A DNA stretch of 64,000 bases from Quillaja saponaria (Eukaryota > Streptophyta > Magnoliopsida > Fabales > Quillajaceae): assembly GCA_029379385.1 (NCBI GenBank), contig CM055612.1:5952001-6016000 (forward strand). The letters run 5' to 3'. A program made the translations under genes and the position numbers. The notes below the pieces were generated by a model. It saw only the letters and a program-made list of their open reading frames with translations, was not told where the DNA came from and did no database searches. Below, piece after piece: positions 13,871 through 24,738 of the stretch (positions are counted from its first letter, which is position 1; each line of letters opens with the position of its first letter).

Positions 13871-14212
13871 TCAGGTTCTTGAGTAATGATCATGCCAGTT
13901 GGTATACTTGATGTTATTTTCTCCAGTAGTATGCTGATTTTTTACTAGGGATACAAAAGTGATAAAGTATTTAATTTTTTTGAACTGACACAAGATCTTT
14001 TTGAAATTGAAGATCCTTATTGTATGGAATTGGAGTAATAAATCTTAACATAGAACATGTGTATCCAATCTAAAGATGAGCCATGTATTCTTTAATATTT
14101 TACCATGGCATTGGTCATTAGATGATGCTTTTTGGGATGGTTATGGATTCGATTCTTCAACTGGTAAAGTTAATGCGTGATTGCTATCTCTATACAAATG
14201 ATACACGCTAAC

Positions 14213-14540
14213 TAAGGGTAGCAATGAACTAATCAGGTGTAACAATAAATTAAGTTAACTTATGAATAATTTGTGAATTAATCAACTCAAATTACGGTCT
14301 GCTGTTTAAAAAATGAGCTTTCAATCTTTTTAAATTTGGCTCGTAAAGTACGAGCTGGCTCGTTTAATTTATTTAATATATTTTTTATGCTTTGTATATA
14401 AACTTATAATTTATTTATTATAATTTGGTTTAGTGCTAAGTTATCTAAGTGATTTTCTAATAAATTATGAATTCAACTTTCTTGGCTTCAAAATGGAAAC
14501 TTTAAAGAGTCTTTAACGAGTACAAGCTAATGAGCTCCAG
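14213..14540. mobile_element. truncated hAT-type MITE fragment
   Basis: The left end TAAGGGTAGCAATGAACT matches the terminal repeat of the complete element at 17768-18230. Inside are the same GAGCTGGCTCGTT-type words and the shared stretch around 'taagttat...ctttaacgag'. No matching right terminus or 8-bp target duplication is visible, so the copy is eroded or truncated. It lies between the convergent 3' ends of the PGM-like and ODR4-like genes. Confidence 0.55.
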
Positions 14541-14839
14541 ACAAATATAAACTGAATGCATATCAACACAATGAAGAGTTTTCCTTTTGTTTCTTTTAGT
14601 AGAACAATTGAACTTTCTGAGTAGACACTGAATTAACTTCATCTAATTCATTCCTCATCTAACAGGTATGTTTACAAAATTACACTTGAACATCTAAGCT
14701 GTCTGGATCCTTTTTTTTTTAAGTGTTGTATATCGTACTTCCTTTAAAAGAAAAAGAAAGCAAGGGAATTAAAACAATATTCAGGAAAATAAATTTTTTA
14801 CCAAAGGGAAAAGAAAATACGACATATATGTTGGAGGCT

Positions 14840-17800
14840 TCACTTGTTGAACACGAAAAGTACAAAGCCAACCAAGAGTGAAAGGAGAAGGATGAGACCA
14901 GCAACTCCGACATTGACGTTAGCTGACTTCATAGACTTATTAGAACTCTCACCTTTCCTGTCAGCTTCGCTCTTTCCTGAGGGGGAATGGATAGCAGACT
15001 GGAAGGGAACTGCTACATCCCAGAAAAATTTAGTGACAAGGGAGGGAACATCATTTTCGGGCTCCAAAATTGTTGAGACGTCAGTTGGAGCTTCTATGGA
15101 TAATAACTCGGTGCAATGATCTTTTAACACCTAGAAACAATCACGTAAACCACAAGTCAGATTGCTAAAAATGAAAGCCATTTTAGAGGAAATCACTACT
15201 GTTATCAGTATATCACGCCAGATGTGCACATAATGTTTCCCTGAATTCACCTGCAAGAGCTAGGGTACTGTAATATCAGACTTGGGGGAAAGGGGCCATC
15301 TCGAATTTTCTTTTTATCCCCTTCATTTTTGCTGGATGGTATCCCCTGTTATTGTCTAGAATCTTTAACAATTTTGTGTACCACATGTTCCTCATTTCAG
15401 ATCTGTGCTTATATTGATGCCAATTTTCTCTTAAATATAAGTTGACCATGAAACGGAGTTTATTAAGTTTTCTGGCATTCACGGTCCATGTCATGCACAT
15501 AATGGTGGTTGTTTACAAGGTGTTAAACATTAAAAGGTTCATATTTCAGTAATTCAAAATAAAGATGCAAAACAATGATCAGTTGAAAATAAAATTCATA
15601 TTGATGTAATAGAAACATCCATTTTAATTTTATTTGACAATTAAGTGGCCTCCATCATATGCATGTGCAAGCAACCAAGCACACCACAGAAAGATTGTTT
15701 TCCTCAGAAAGTAGAGATGGAAACCAAGTCTATACCACCTAATTGTGACAAAAACACAAACCTCGACTGTCTCTGATTGTTGTAGGTAGTCACACACATA
15801 TGTCCCTGCCAACCAAGGTACAAATGCTCTTCTAGGTAGTGAAAGACTGCACCCTTTTCTGGTGTGAAATGTATTATAGATATTATCAGTGTTGCAGCCA
15901 AAACTTCAGCAATTAAAAATGAGGAAAAGAAAAACAATTATGAATAAGCTTGACTATTTAAAAGGTGCATGTGATGATTCAGCTAATCGAACATGGGCAT
16001 CAGAACAAGGAGGATTGACCTGTAACATTTTTAGTTATGTAGACACAAATTGATGATCCAAGAAATGGATTTCTATTATAAGGGAGAGCATGCATTTTGT
16101 AAAGATTTGAAATTAATGTGTTTTACACTCTTGAACATTAATTAGTGGATGTCAACACAAGGCTCATAAATTGTTGCAAGCCTAGAAAATCATCCACGAG
16201 GCCATCTGCCAAGAATGGACATGTAATGTGGGAAGAATTGCTTGTCTCCTTCAGAATTCCAATGTAGCTATAGCAGATTACCAGTGAGAACCATGTATTA
16301 ACAGGAATCATGTGAAAGAGATAAGAGATATCATGCAGTTAATAACTAGATAAAAGCATTAGATGGAAGAACAATGCCACAAATGAGCACAATCACAGTT
16401 GCTGACGCGTAAACATTAGAAGATAGCAACCTACAGAATGCTATGTAAAAAATGGGCATATATTATTGGTGCCTTCTCTCATTGAGCACAATATTAATAA
16501 TATTACAGCTTACAGACCTTAGCAAGTGCAGGACAAGCTGTGAAACAGGCTTATCAGTTGATATTTCATTGCTCCCTTCCTTACCAACAACAATACTAGC
16601 ATCTGAATCACCATCTATCTCATCACAGATTATATCCAATCTACTTCGCAGACTCGTAATGATATCCCCCTATGTACATAGTAACAAATCCATGATATAA
16701 AAAGACATAAGCAACAGGCACAAGGAATTAATTATAAATCAAATTAGAAAGTACTAAAGGAATATTGTATGGAAACCTGTCAGTCTTAAAAGTATAGGAC
16801 CTCTCATTGCAACAGGGTCCACTAAGGTTAAACTGTATCAACAAGCTACCCTCCACTAAGACGTTTTCATATATTGAATTTCCATTACTTTTATATTATA
16901 GCATCTATTTGGATTTTGGAATTAAGTTGCTGCATGCAGTTAATAGAGTGGATTCATACATGAAATTGACTCATGAAACAAGCATGCAGACCCGTCTGCT
17001 ACCCATAGTTCAAGGATGGCATTAGCTCATAGATGTCATACTTAGAAAACCTTGAGCATTTAATCAAACAGCAACTTCTCATTACAAAATTCCAAATCAT
17101 GAATAGAAAAAACAAAGAAAAGCTAAGCGTACCTTTATATCAGTGACTGCTTGTGAAATTGGCTCTCTCGAATTCAAATATGCAAAGGAACATATGGAAC
17201 CAGTAAAGGAAAGAACACCCAGCACATCTTTTTGGCTGCAAGCTTTATAAAGTACAATTTATTAAATGTTAGAACTCAAAAATCTGATGACAGCAACATC
17301 AAACAGTAACTTAACTAACCCACCTCCCACATATGTATCATCTGTAAATGGTAGGAGCAATTCAACTTCATGTAAACTATCTGATGTGCACGGCTCGTCA
17401 TCAACAACCTAAAATTGTACAGAAGAATGAAAAGAGAAAAAGAGAGAAAAAAAAAAAAGAACCACGTCAAAAAGTGAAAATGGGAGAAGAATTAGATAGG
17501 ACTGACACAGTGGCACTTATCAAAAAGTTCTTGCTAGAAGATTTAGGACAATTGCTCTATGCATCCCAAAAGAAAGATAAAATCTGCAATTGTTAACAGA
17601 ACAACAACAAAAATGACAAGCCTTTATTCCTATTTAATTGGGGTAGATGACATGTATCCTCACAAACTAGTTGGTATCTTCCATATGAATTATATTTCGC
17701 CATAAAATTCTATGATACTATCCATGAATAAGCTCCCTACTAAACCATTTCAGTCATCGCTTCCACCTAGGGGTCATAATGAACGGAGCTAGCTCGTGAG

Positions 17801-20800
17801 CTACTTGTTAAGGAATCGAATCGAGCTCGAAGCTGATCTTGAGCTCGTTTGGTAAAATGAGCCGAATTCAATCTTTCCAAAGCTCGGCTTGTGAGCTCAT
17901 GAGCTGGCTTGTACGCTTGTGAGTCAGCTCATTTAATATTATTTAATAAATTTTTATTATTTATATATAAATTTAAATTTATTTATATATAAAATTTAAC
18001 ATAGGTAATAACTTCATTTTGTGATAAGTTATACAAATATTTACCAAGTAGGTCTTAGGTTTAACTCTTTTTAACTGCAAAATTTTTTAAAAACTTTCAA
18101 GAACCCTTAACGAGCCGAGCTTGAGCTTGGGGTTAGGCTCGTTAACTCTTTACGAGCTTAGGCTCGCGAGCCTTTAACGAACACGAGCCTAGCTTGAGCC
18201 TTGATGAAACTCGGCTCGTTGCCACCCTTACTTCCACCCATGTCTTCTATGATCTCCAAGGAAGCACCAATGCCGGTACTTCAATGCAATACTATACGAT
18301 ATGGGTATGTGGATTCATCATTTTCTAAAAATGACGGTAAGGGTACATCAAGGTACGTTAAATAATTAAAACTTAATATATTTTATAGTTTATATATGAG
18401 AAGAAGGCAGTTAAAGGTTACCTAATAGAACAAAATTCTCTAAATACAAAGTAATGAGTACATAAATAAAGGAAATTGATGTCAATACGCATATAATTAC
18501 GTAACTAGAAATTATATTTTAAATCATTTGACTATAACTAGTTTTTTCTCAAATGCAATTTCTTAATTTGTTTGTTAATATATATATAAGTTTTCTATAA
18601 TTACAGATAAAGACCCAAGGTACGGATTAAGTTGTTAATATATATAAGTTTTCTAAAATAAAAAACAAAATGGGAGATTGGGGCGCTCCTTATTTCTGAC
18701 TAAGGAGGAGATACAAAGAAACAAAAAAGAGCGAAAGTAAAAAGAAGAGGAGGATGGAGGAGGTTCATTACCAGTTTTCCGTCAATCAAGGCCTTTGCAA
18801 CTTTGAGGTCCTTCGCATGAAGAGAAATAGCGTAACCAAGAAGATCACTCAATGTTTGGCCTTTTGGAGCATTCTCATAAAATATGGGTAATCTGGAAAA
18901 ACATTATCACACATGAGATCCCAAACGAGAATCTAAGAAGTTGTATTTCGGAGAATTGAGGTAGCTACAAAAAACAACCATATAAATGGAGGAAAAACTT
19001 ATAGAATGGGTTGATGTTCTGAATATCATAGCCCACAAATGCTAGGCTAAAAGGCCAAACGTGACCACAAAATGGCCATACAATAGAGCCAGTATGAGTA
19101 TGACTACTATAATGAGGGTAGTGGGAGGGAGGAGGGGAAGGACAGCTCACACTTACTATTGGCCTTTAACAAAATCATTATGCTGAAGTCCATTGATATT
19201 ATTGACATATAGAATGTTTATAAGATCGTTATAGTAGGCTAACAACTAAGGTTTTAAAATGGAATCACCATCTTTGGTTACATTTACGCTAAGAACCCAG
19301 GTTTTCTGGGGATCTCATAGGTGCAGCAGATAAACAATAAGGCTCAATTTTTTGTGCAGAAAGCCGAAAGTAAGGCCCCCATGAATGCTACCTTCAGATA
19401 AAGTAAAAATAAACAAATAGATAAGTTATTGATACATACAGAAGAAAAACATCTATAACTCATACTGGAAAATTAAAAGAAAATACTCAAAAAATAAATA
19501 AGCAAACATCAGTTCTCATTGGTAAAAAGAAATTAGAATAGATATAAAACATAGCCAGCTAGAGAACGAAAATGAGATATGGAAGATCAGAACAGGAAAG
19601 GAAAAAAATAGAGAAGTTTACCTAACATTGAAATTGTGAATGCACTTAAACATTAGAAAGGAACTTAAGACCTTTCCCATTTTGAAATCGCAAGGACGTA
19701 GGTTGGTTGATGTGATATTTGAAGCTAGTGTGCAGTTTCGACAAGTCCATCTGCACTAACAGACTCTCAAGTCAGCTTGTCAAGATCAAATGAGATTAAC
19801 TGCAACAGTTTGGGACATCACAGGATAAATATATTTGAATGAGTAAACGTACCTTCTTGGGCTATAAGATATGTGAACAAGTATTCTTTCTTCCCAATCA
19901 GTCTCTAAAAGAGGTGCTGCATCAGCAACTCCCTTTACAGTCTGCAAAAGCCATACACTATTAATAACAGAAAGTGTTCAAACTTTGCTTCTAAACCTCC
20001 TCATTGTTGCAAGCAAGAAATCCCCACATTTTCTCATTAACAGAATGGGGCATCTCCCACTCAAATCCATGAATTAAATACTCACGACAATTCACCAGTA
20101 GCTTTTTAGCAGTGCAGGTGCTCCGTCAGTATAATTCAAATGCATAATGCCCACAAAGGTCTCATGGCATAAGCATTTCAGTATCACATTTCATGCAAAT
20201 TAGACAATAAAATAAAGTAATATACCTGACAGAGCCCCCTGGTAGAATTTTTGAATGCGCTCTCACTAATCCAGATATATATGCCAACAACCTTCATGCC
20301 ACCCACTAGCATTCTAGACACCTGAAGAAACACAACTACTATAACATTTCACCCTCATCACTGACACAAATAACAATTGTCAAGCTAAGCTTTGAAGAAT
20401 TCCACCTCGAATAGAGGGTGAGGTGGGTTCAGTTTTTTTCCCATTATAAGCAACAAACTGCCAAGTACTAACTGTAACAGACCTGACGGGCATGTTCAGC
20501 AACCCAATCCTTATCAATGGACATGGATGAATCGGCAGGCTGAGATTTGGACTTGGAGCCCTTTTTCTTGTCGTCTTTGAAGGTCTCGATGATGGAACAA
20601 GCTGGTTCACCTGAATCATTTTGTGGGGTTGGAATCAAATCGAACACAAAGCCACGGTCTAAAGTGGAGCTAAGCTTGCCTATTACTAGACCCACCTGCA
20701 GCCAAAGAAAAAAAAAATCCAAACCAAATTCATAAACCCCATGTTAGTTTCTTGCATAATTAAATAAATTGCAGTTAGTGAGTGCCTGCGCTGGGATTGC

Positions 20801-20866
20801 AGATTGGCTGAGACGATCCTCGATCAATTTGAGTTGAGTTTCCTCTCCAACCACAGCTTTCACCAT
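14840..20866 (-). CDS. ODR-4-like membrane protein
   Basis: Eleven exons, in coding order: 20866-20786, 20695-20483, 20321-20226, 19941-19853, 19750-19622, 18892-18772, 17408-17320, 17235-17133, 16669-16518, 15846-15762, 15130-14840 (1449 nt, 482 aa). It begins MVKAVVGEETQLKLIEDRLS and contains QVGLVIGKLSSTLDRGFVFD, a pattern I recognise from plant ODR-4 homologs. It ends with one hydrophobic segment (about residues 461-480) and FNK, so it is a C-terminally anchored membrane protein. In animals ODR-4 aids receptor trafficking, and human ODR4 holds the UFM1 protease UFSP2 at the ER (family knowledge); an ER role here is inference. Intron 1 has a GC donor. The exon 7 donor (GG/gttagt) was chosen over a nearer gt because only it keeps frame. 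Intron 6 carries a MITE. Confidence 0.87.
17600..17700. mobile_element. SINE/LINE 3'-end-like fragment
   Basis: The stretch 'acaacaacaaaaatgacaag' followed by 'cctttattcc...ggggta' and '...catgtatcctcacaaa' resembles the common plant retroposon tail 'aagccttaatcccactaggtg'/'gggtcggctacatggatc'. A second copy lies at 37735-37800. The family is not assigned. It lies in intron 6 of the ODR4-like gene. Confidence 0.4.
17768..18230. mobile_element. complete hAT-type MITE with 8-bp target duplication
   Basis: A 463 bp element. Its left end TAGGGGTCATAATGAAC pairs with the right end, which read on the other strand is TAAGGGTGGCAACGAGC. It is flanked on both sides by the identical 8 bp CTTCCACC (17760-17767 and 18231-18238). 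An 8-bp duplication with T/CAGGGGTG-like ends is the signature of the hAT superfamily. There is no coding capacity, so it is non-autonomous. The interior is full of GAGCTCG/CGAGCC words repeated near both ends, which can fold into a long hairpin. It sits in intron 6 of the ODR4-like gene. Confidence 0.88.
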
Positions 20867-21110
20867 TGCTGATCCACTTCTTGAATCTCAACGTAAACTC
20901 TGTAAGAAGATCAATTGATGTAAGGCATCGAAGAACTTCCCGCACGAGAAGACGTTACTGTGGCTTGTGGTCGCGAATGAAATCGGGATTTTTCATTTTC
21001 TTTTCTTTGAGACTCATTGCTTCCTGGGCTCGGTTCTTGAAGATTTTTTTGGGCTGTAAGCCCAACAAAAAAAGATTGTTGGAGCAGCCCATTTCATCTG
21101 AACTATGATT
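20867..21110 (-). promoter_or_regulatory. ODR4-like promoter with palindromic site II motif
   Basis: The perfect palindrome TTGGGCT-GTA-AGCCCAA lies at 21049-21065, with further TGGGCT at 21025 and AGCCCA near 21085. It is about 180 bp before the start codon. This is the same motif class as in the PGM-like and TRAF-ZF promoters. Assignment as the promoter is inferred from position. Confidence 0.45.
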
Positions 21111-23241
21111 GCAATTTTTTAATTAACTAAAATTATATCCACAAATAGTTAAAAAAGTCAAAGCTAAGTTTTTAATTTTACAATTTTATATCAAACTGAT
21201 GTAATTAGCAGAAAATTACATCGAAAAATGTTCATTTAATTGTTTGAAAATAATATATCTTAGTGCTGCATATAATTATATATAACACCATTGTTTTTAG
21301 GTATATTCCACTAATCTATCTATGTATATTGCACTCACAATCATAGACAAAGTACCCATAATTTTAGCATCAAAACATGTATCAGTAGATATAATCTCTA
21401 GGCATAGAAATGCGAAACTCGGTTTTTAATTAAAATTTTGACAAAAAAGATTCAAATCACGGTAATTGAATTTTAGGATGATTTAATCTCATCCAACCTT
21501 TGTCGATTGAGTTCCTCTCTATAAACACGATTTAATGATTTCTTTTCTTTTCTTTTCTTGAAACATAAGGGAATTAAAGAAGATGATAGTTTAATAATAT
21601 CAAGTACAACAATGGTGTTGTCACAGTTCACGAATATGATAAAGCCCACTTAGGGTCTGTTTGGTTTGATGATGAGGCAGGGTGAGAATTTGGCCTAATT
21701 TGCAATATGTTTTTTTGAAAGTTATGTGATAAAATTGGTTAAAAAATATTTTAGGGATGAAATTGAAAAACATGTCATACTTTAGGGTTAATAGATGTTA
21801 TTTTGCCAATTAAAATCACGTGGACAAATTTAAAATAATTGTTTTTGAATAATACTAGTCTGGTGTTTAAACACGTGTTCAATGACTTTTTTTATATGAA
21901 ATAATGTGAAAATTATTATAATTGTTCTATAAATTAAAGAGAATAAAATGAATTTTAGAAGATATTGATTTTTAAAAAATAAAACAAGTGATTAATCGAA
22001 GTTAACAATAAGTGAATTTTTTTGTTTCTTATTACTTTATTTTTTAATTATATGAGAAAATGAGTAGCTTTCAAAAAGATATCAAAAATTTAGGAGAACA
22101 TTATATGATATTGAAATTAAAAACTATAATTAAAATCAAAGTATACCATAAGAGTGTTTTGACATTTAGTATAATATTAGTCCTATCACATGTGCCTATC
22201 ATGTGTTTAATGTTTTGTCAAAAAATAATATAAAAGATATTATAATTATTGTATAAAATGGTTTTTTTTTTAAATAAAAATATTATAATTATTATATAAA
22301 ATATAAATAAATAAATAAGTTTAAGAACAGGTTGATTTTTTGTAATAATTGATTAATTGATAGATATAGGTTAAATAATACTTTTTGTTTTTTAGTTTAA
22401 TTTCAAGTCTGATTCAATTTAAATATTTTAAAATAATGCAATTAGCTCGTTATAAGTTTAAAATCAGTTCGATTAAGTTCTTTATATCTTCTCCTATCAA
22501 AACTGATAATAATGAGGTTGAGTCAGTGATGACTAATAAAAAATAAACAAGTAGTTTATAAAAAGAAAATTAAGACAAAAAGTAAAATAATGTGAACTGG
22601 TATAAAATAATTGCTTTTGAATGAAGCTCCAATGAGCAACAGATTTTAAATTTTTGAGTTTTGGAAACCGTGGATTGTGGAAGCATCTAGAAGATTACTA
22701 TTTAAATTTATTATAAATCTGTTCTAGATATTTAAATTAAATATTTATAAAAAAAAAATAATTAGTTTATTATATTAATTAATAAACAATAAATATAAAT
22801 TTTTATTAAAAATTAAAATTATATTAATTTTTAAAATTTTAAAAATACAAATTAAGTTCATATCTCTGATTTTTAAAACCTAAAAATATTAATTTTTTTA
22901 TCAAATATACAAAAAAATTAATTTATAACGTCGAAAACACTTAAGCATATTGCGATTTACCAAACTAAGCCTAAATTAAACATCCGTTATGATTTTAATC
23001 CTAATTTTAATATAAGCCCATTGTTAACAAATTGCATGTTTTATTTCACTGTCACTTTCACGCCTCCACTTTATTTTCCTTTCCAACCAACCAAACCCAC
23101 GTTGGGTCCCACCCCTATCTCACAAGTCACCACACTCCCTTTTGTTTGTTAGTTGTTTTTGGTGGTCCCAAGTTGTCCGCATTCGATAAAAAGACATCTT
23201 TCCTCGTTCAAAACCCCTCTGCCAAACCCTCCAATCCTTCA
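21111..23241. other. AT-rich intergenic region with decayed element ends
   Basis: No gene is seen. Sequence near 21654 (GGGTCTGTTTGGTTTG) and near 22957-22975 (complement GGCTTAGTTTGGT) looks like Tourist-type terminal repeats facing each other, but the flanking trinucleotides differ (tta against taa), so I do not call an element. The rest is AT-rich with no features. Confidence 0.45.
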
Positions 23242-23277
23242 ATGGCTTCATGGTTCAATTCCTCTGTCAAACCCTAG
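23242..23277 (+). promoter_or_regulatory. short upstream ORF in the PB1 gene leader
   Basis: An 11-codon ORF (MASWFNSSVKP, then TAG) ends 39 nt before the main ATG. If the transcript starts upstream of 23242, as a CT-rich leader suggests, this ORF could lower translation of the main frame. The transcript start is not known. Confidence 0.4.
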
Positions 23278-23316
23278 AATCCTAAAACCGCCATCTCCAA
23301 TTCCCAAACTCTATCC

Positions 23317-24738
23317 ATGGAGAATTATTCCTACTCTTCCTATCTCGATTCCCACGATTCTTCGCCGCGGTCTCGTGAAATTGACCCCGAGAACTCATCC
23401 TGGGATGAACCTCCATCCTCCAACAACAACAACAACTACAAAGTGAAATTCATGTGCAGCTATGGCGGAAAAATCCAACCTAGACCCCATGATAACCAAC
23501 TCGCTTATATTGGTGGGGATACTAAGATCTTAGCCGTCGATCGCAATATCAAATTCTCTTCCGTCATGGGTAAGCTTTCTTCTCTTTGTGACGCTGATGT
23601 TTGCTTCAAGTACCAACTCCCTGGTGAGGATCTCGACGCTTTGATTTCTGTCACTAATGACGAGGATCTAGAGCATATGATGGTTGAGTATGACCGGTTG
23701 TTCCGTGCCTCGGCTAAGCCTGCTAGGATGAGGTTGTTTCTCTTTCCTCTGACTCCGTCTGCACCGACGAGTTTTGGATCCAACGAGACGAAATCGGAGC
23801 GGCAGTGGTTTGTCGATGCACTGAATTCTGTGCAAATTCAGCCTCTCGACGGTTCTTCTCCGCAGGCGGCAGTGGCTGCAGTTTCAGCGGGGATTCCTGA
23901 TTTTCTGTTCGGATTGGATAAGGGATATCCGGCTATTCCAGCTGCGAAATTGCCGGATTCAGTTCCAGTGCCAACTGTGCCGGTCATAGTGGCAAAGGAA
24001 ATGTCGGCGGGTTCTGACTGTGGATCGGAGGATAGACACGTGATTGGAGAACCAGTGATGTCACCCACTGAGATCCAGAGGCAGATCCAGGAGTTGCAGA
24101 GGTTGCAATTAGCCAATAATGAACAACTGCTACAACGGAAAAGCGATGAGGGCAATGCTAGATTTTATAATGTGGACTATAATTCTCAGAACAACCCAGA
24201 GAAAATGGCACCGCCACATGCACCCCTTCCAGTTCGTGTACCAGTACAAGTTCCGTCGGCGGGGTACTTGCCGGAAAGACATATGACAACCGCTGGTTAT
24301 CCTGTGTCGGCTGCTCCCACGGGAACAGAGCAGCCTGTGTATCTTATTCCAACACCAGGCGGAATGTATCAGGCTACAACTATGCGACAAATGACTGGAC
24401 AAGCAGGCCAGCCTTACTATGGAGTGCAGAGAATGGTCCCAGCTGAAATGTACAATGCCGCAACACCGGGATCACTTTCACATTCACAGCCCAAGGTTGG
24501 GACTTACACTGAAAACACTGGAATGGTACGGCCAAATGTTGCAGTCGCTGAGGCTGGTTATGCCCAGGTTGGGTATGACAGTGCAGGCAGGCAGGTCTTC
24601 TATACGGCAGCGCCAGGTGAGGTAGTGCCATCGTACCAGGTTGTGACGGCAGGGATTGATGGGAGACAAGGTGGTGGTGGGGCTTTGAATCAAGAGGGTA
24701 ATGTTGTTCCCAAGATTTCTCAAACTAATTCTCTGTGA
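23317..24738 (+). CDS. PB1 (octicosapeptide/Phox/Bem1p) domain protein
   Basis: Intronless, 473 aa. The PB1 domain spans about residues 41-145: it begins KVKFMCSYGGKIQPRPHD with the conserved basic Lys, has a glycine-rich turn (AYIGGDTKI), and contains the acidic OPCA motif around ISVTNDEDLEHMMVEYD, ending at RLFLFPL. PB1 domains pair head-to-tail with other PB1 proteins. The tail (~150-473) is low complexity, rich in Pro, Gln, Tyr and Gly, with a short coiled-coil-like segment EIQRQIQELQRLQLANNEQL near residue 250-270. Its Arabidopsis relatives (the At3g18230/At4g05150 type, from memory) have no settled function. The start is the first ATG of the long frame and directly precedes the conserved region. 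Probably a soluble adaptor (inference). Confidence 0.87.
   Translation: MENYSYSSYLDSHDSSPRSREIDPENSSWDEPPSSNNNNNYKVKFMCSYGGKIQPRPHDNQLAYIGGDTKILAVDRNIKFSSVMGKLSSLCDADVCFKYQLPGEDLDALISVTNDEDLEHMMVEYDRLFRASAKPARMRLFLFPLTPSAPTSFGSNETKSERQWFVDALNSVQIQPLDGSSPQAAVAAVSAGIPDFLFGLDKGYPAIPAAKLPDSVPVPTVPVIVAKEMSAGSDCGSEDRHVIGEPVMSPTEIQRQIQELQRLQLANNEQLLQRKSDEGNARFYNVDYNSQNNPEKMAPPHAPLPVRVPVQVPSAGYLPERHMTTAGYPVSAAPTGTEQPVYLIPTPGGMYQATTMRQMTGQAGQPYYGVQRMVPAEMYNAATPGSLSHSQPKVGTYTENTGMVRPNVAVAEAGYAQVGYDSAGRQVFYTAAPGEVVPSYQVVTAGIDGRQGGGGALNQEGNVVPKISQTNSL

Noticed and set aside
14844..15119. Open frame on the plus strand
   Set aside because: It is the reverse of the last ODR4-like exon, whose frame is explained by splicing and by the membrane segment.
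17320..17330. Donor at GGAG/gtgggt for ODR4-like exon 7
   Set aside because: It leaves the wrong phase for the next exon (QKDVLGVL); GG/gttagt keeps the frame.
21654..22975. A complete Tourist element
   Set aside because: The facing ends are similar, but the flanking trinucleotides do not match and the interior is featureless, so the boundaries cannot be supported.
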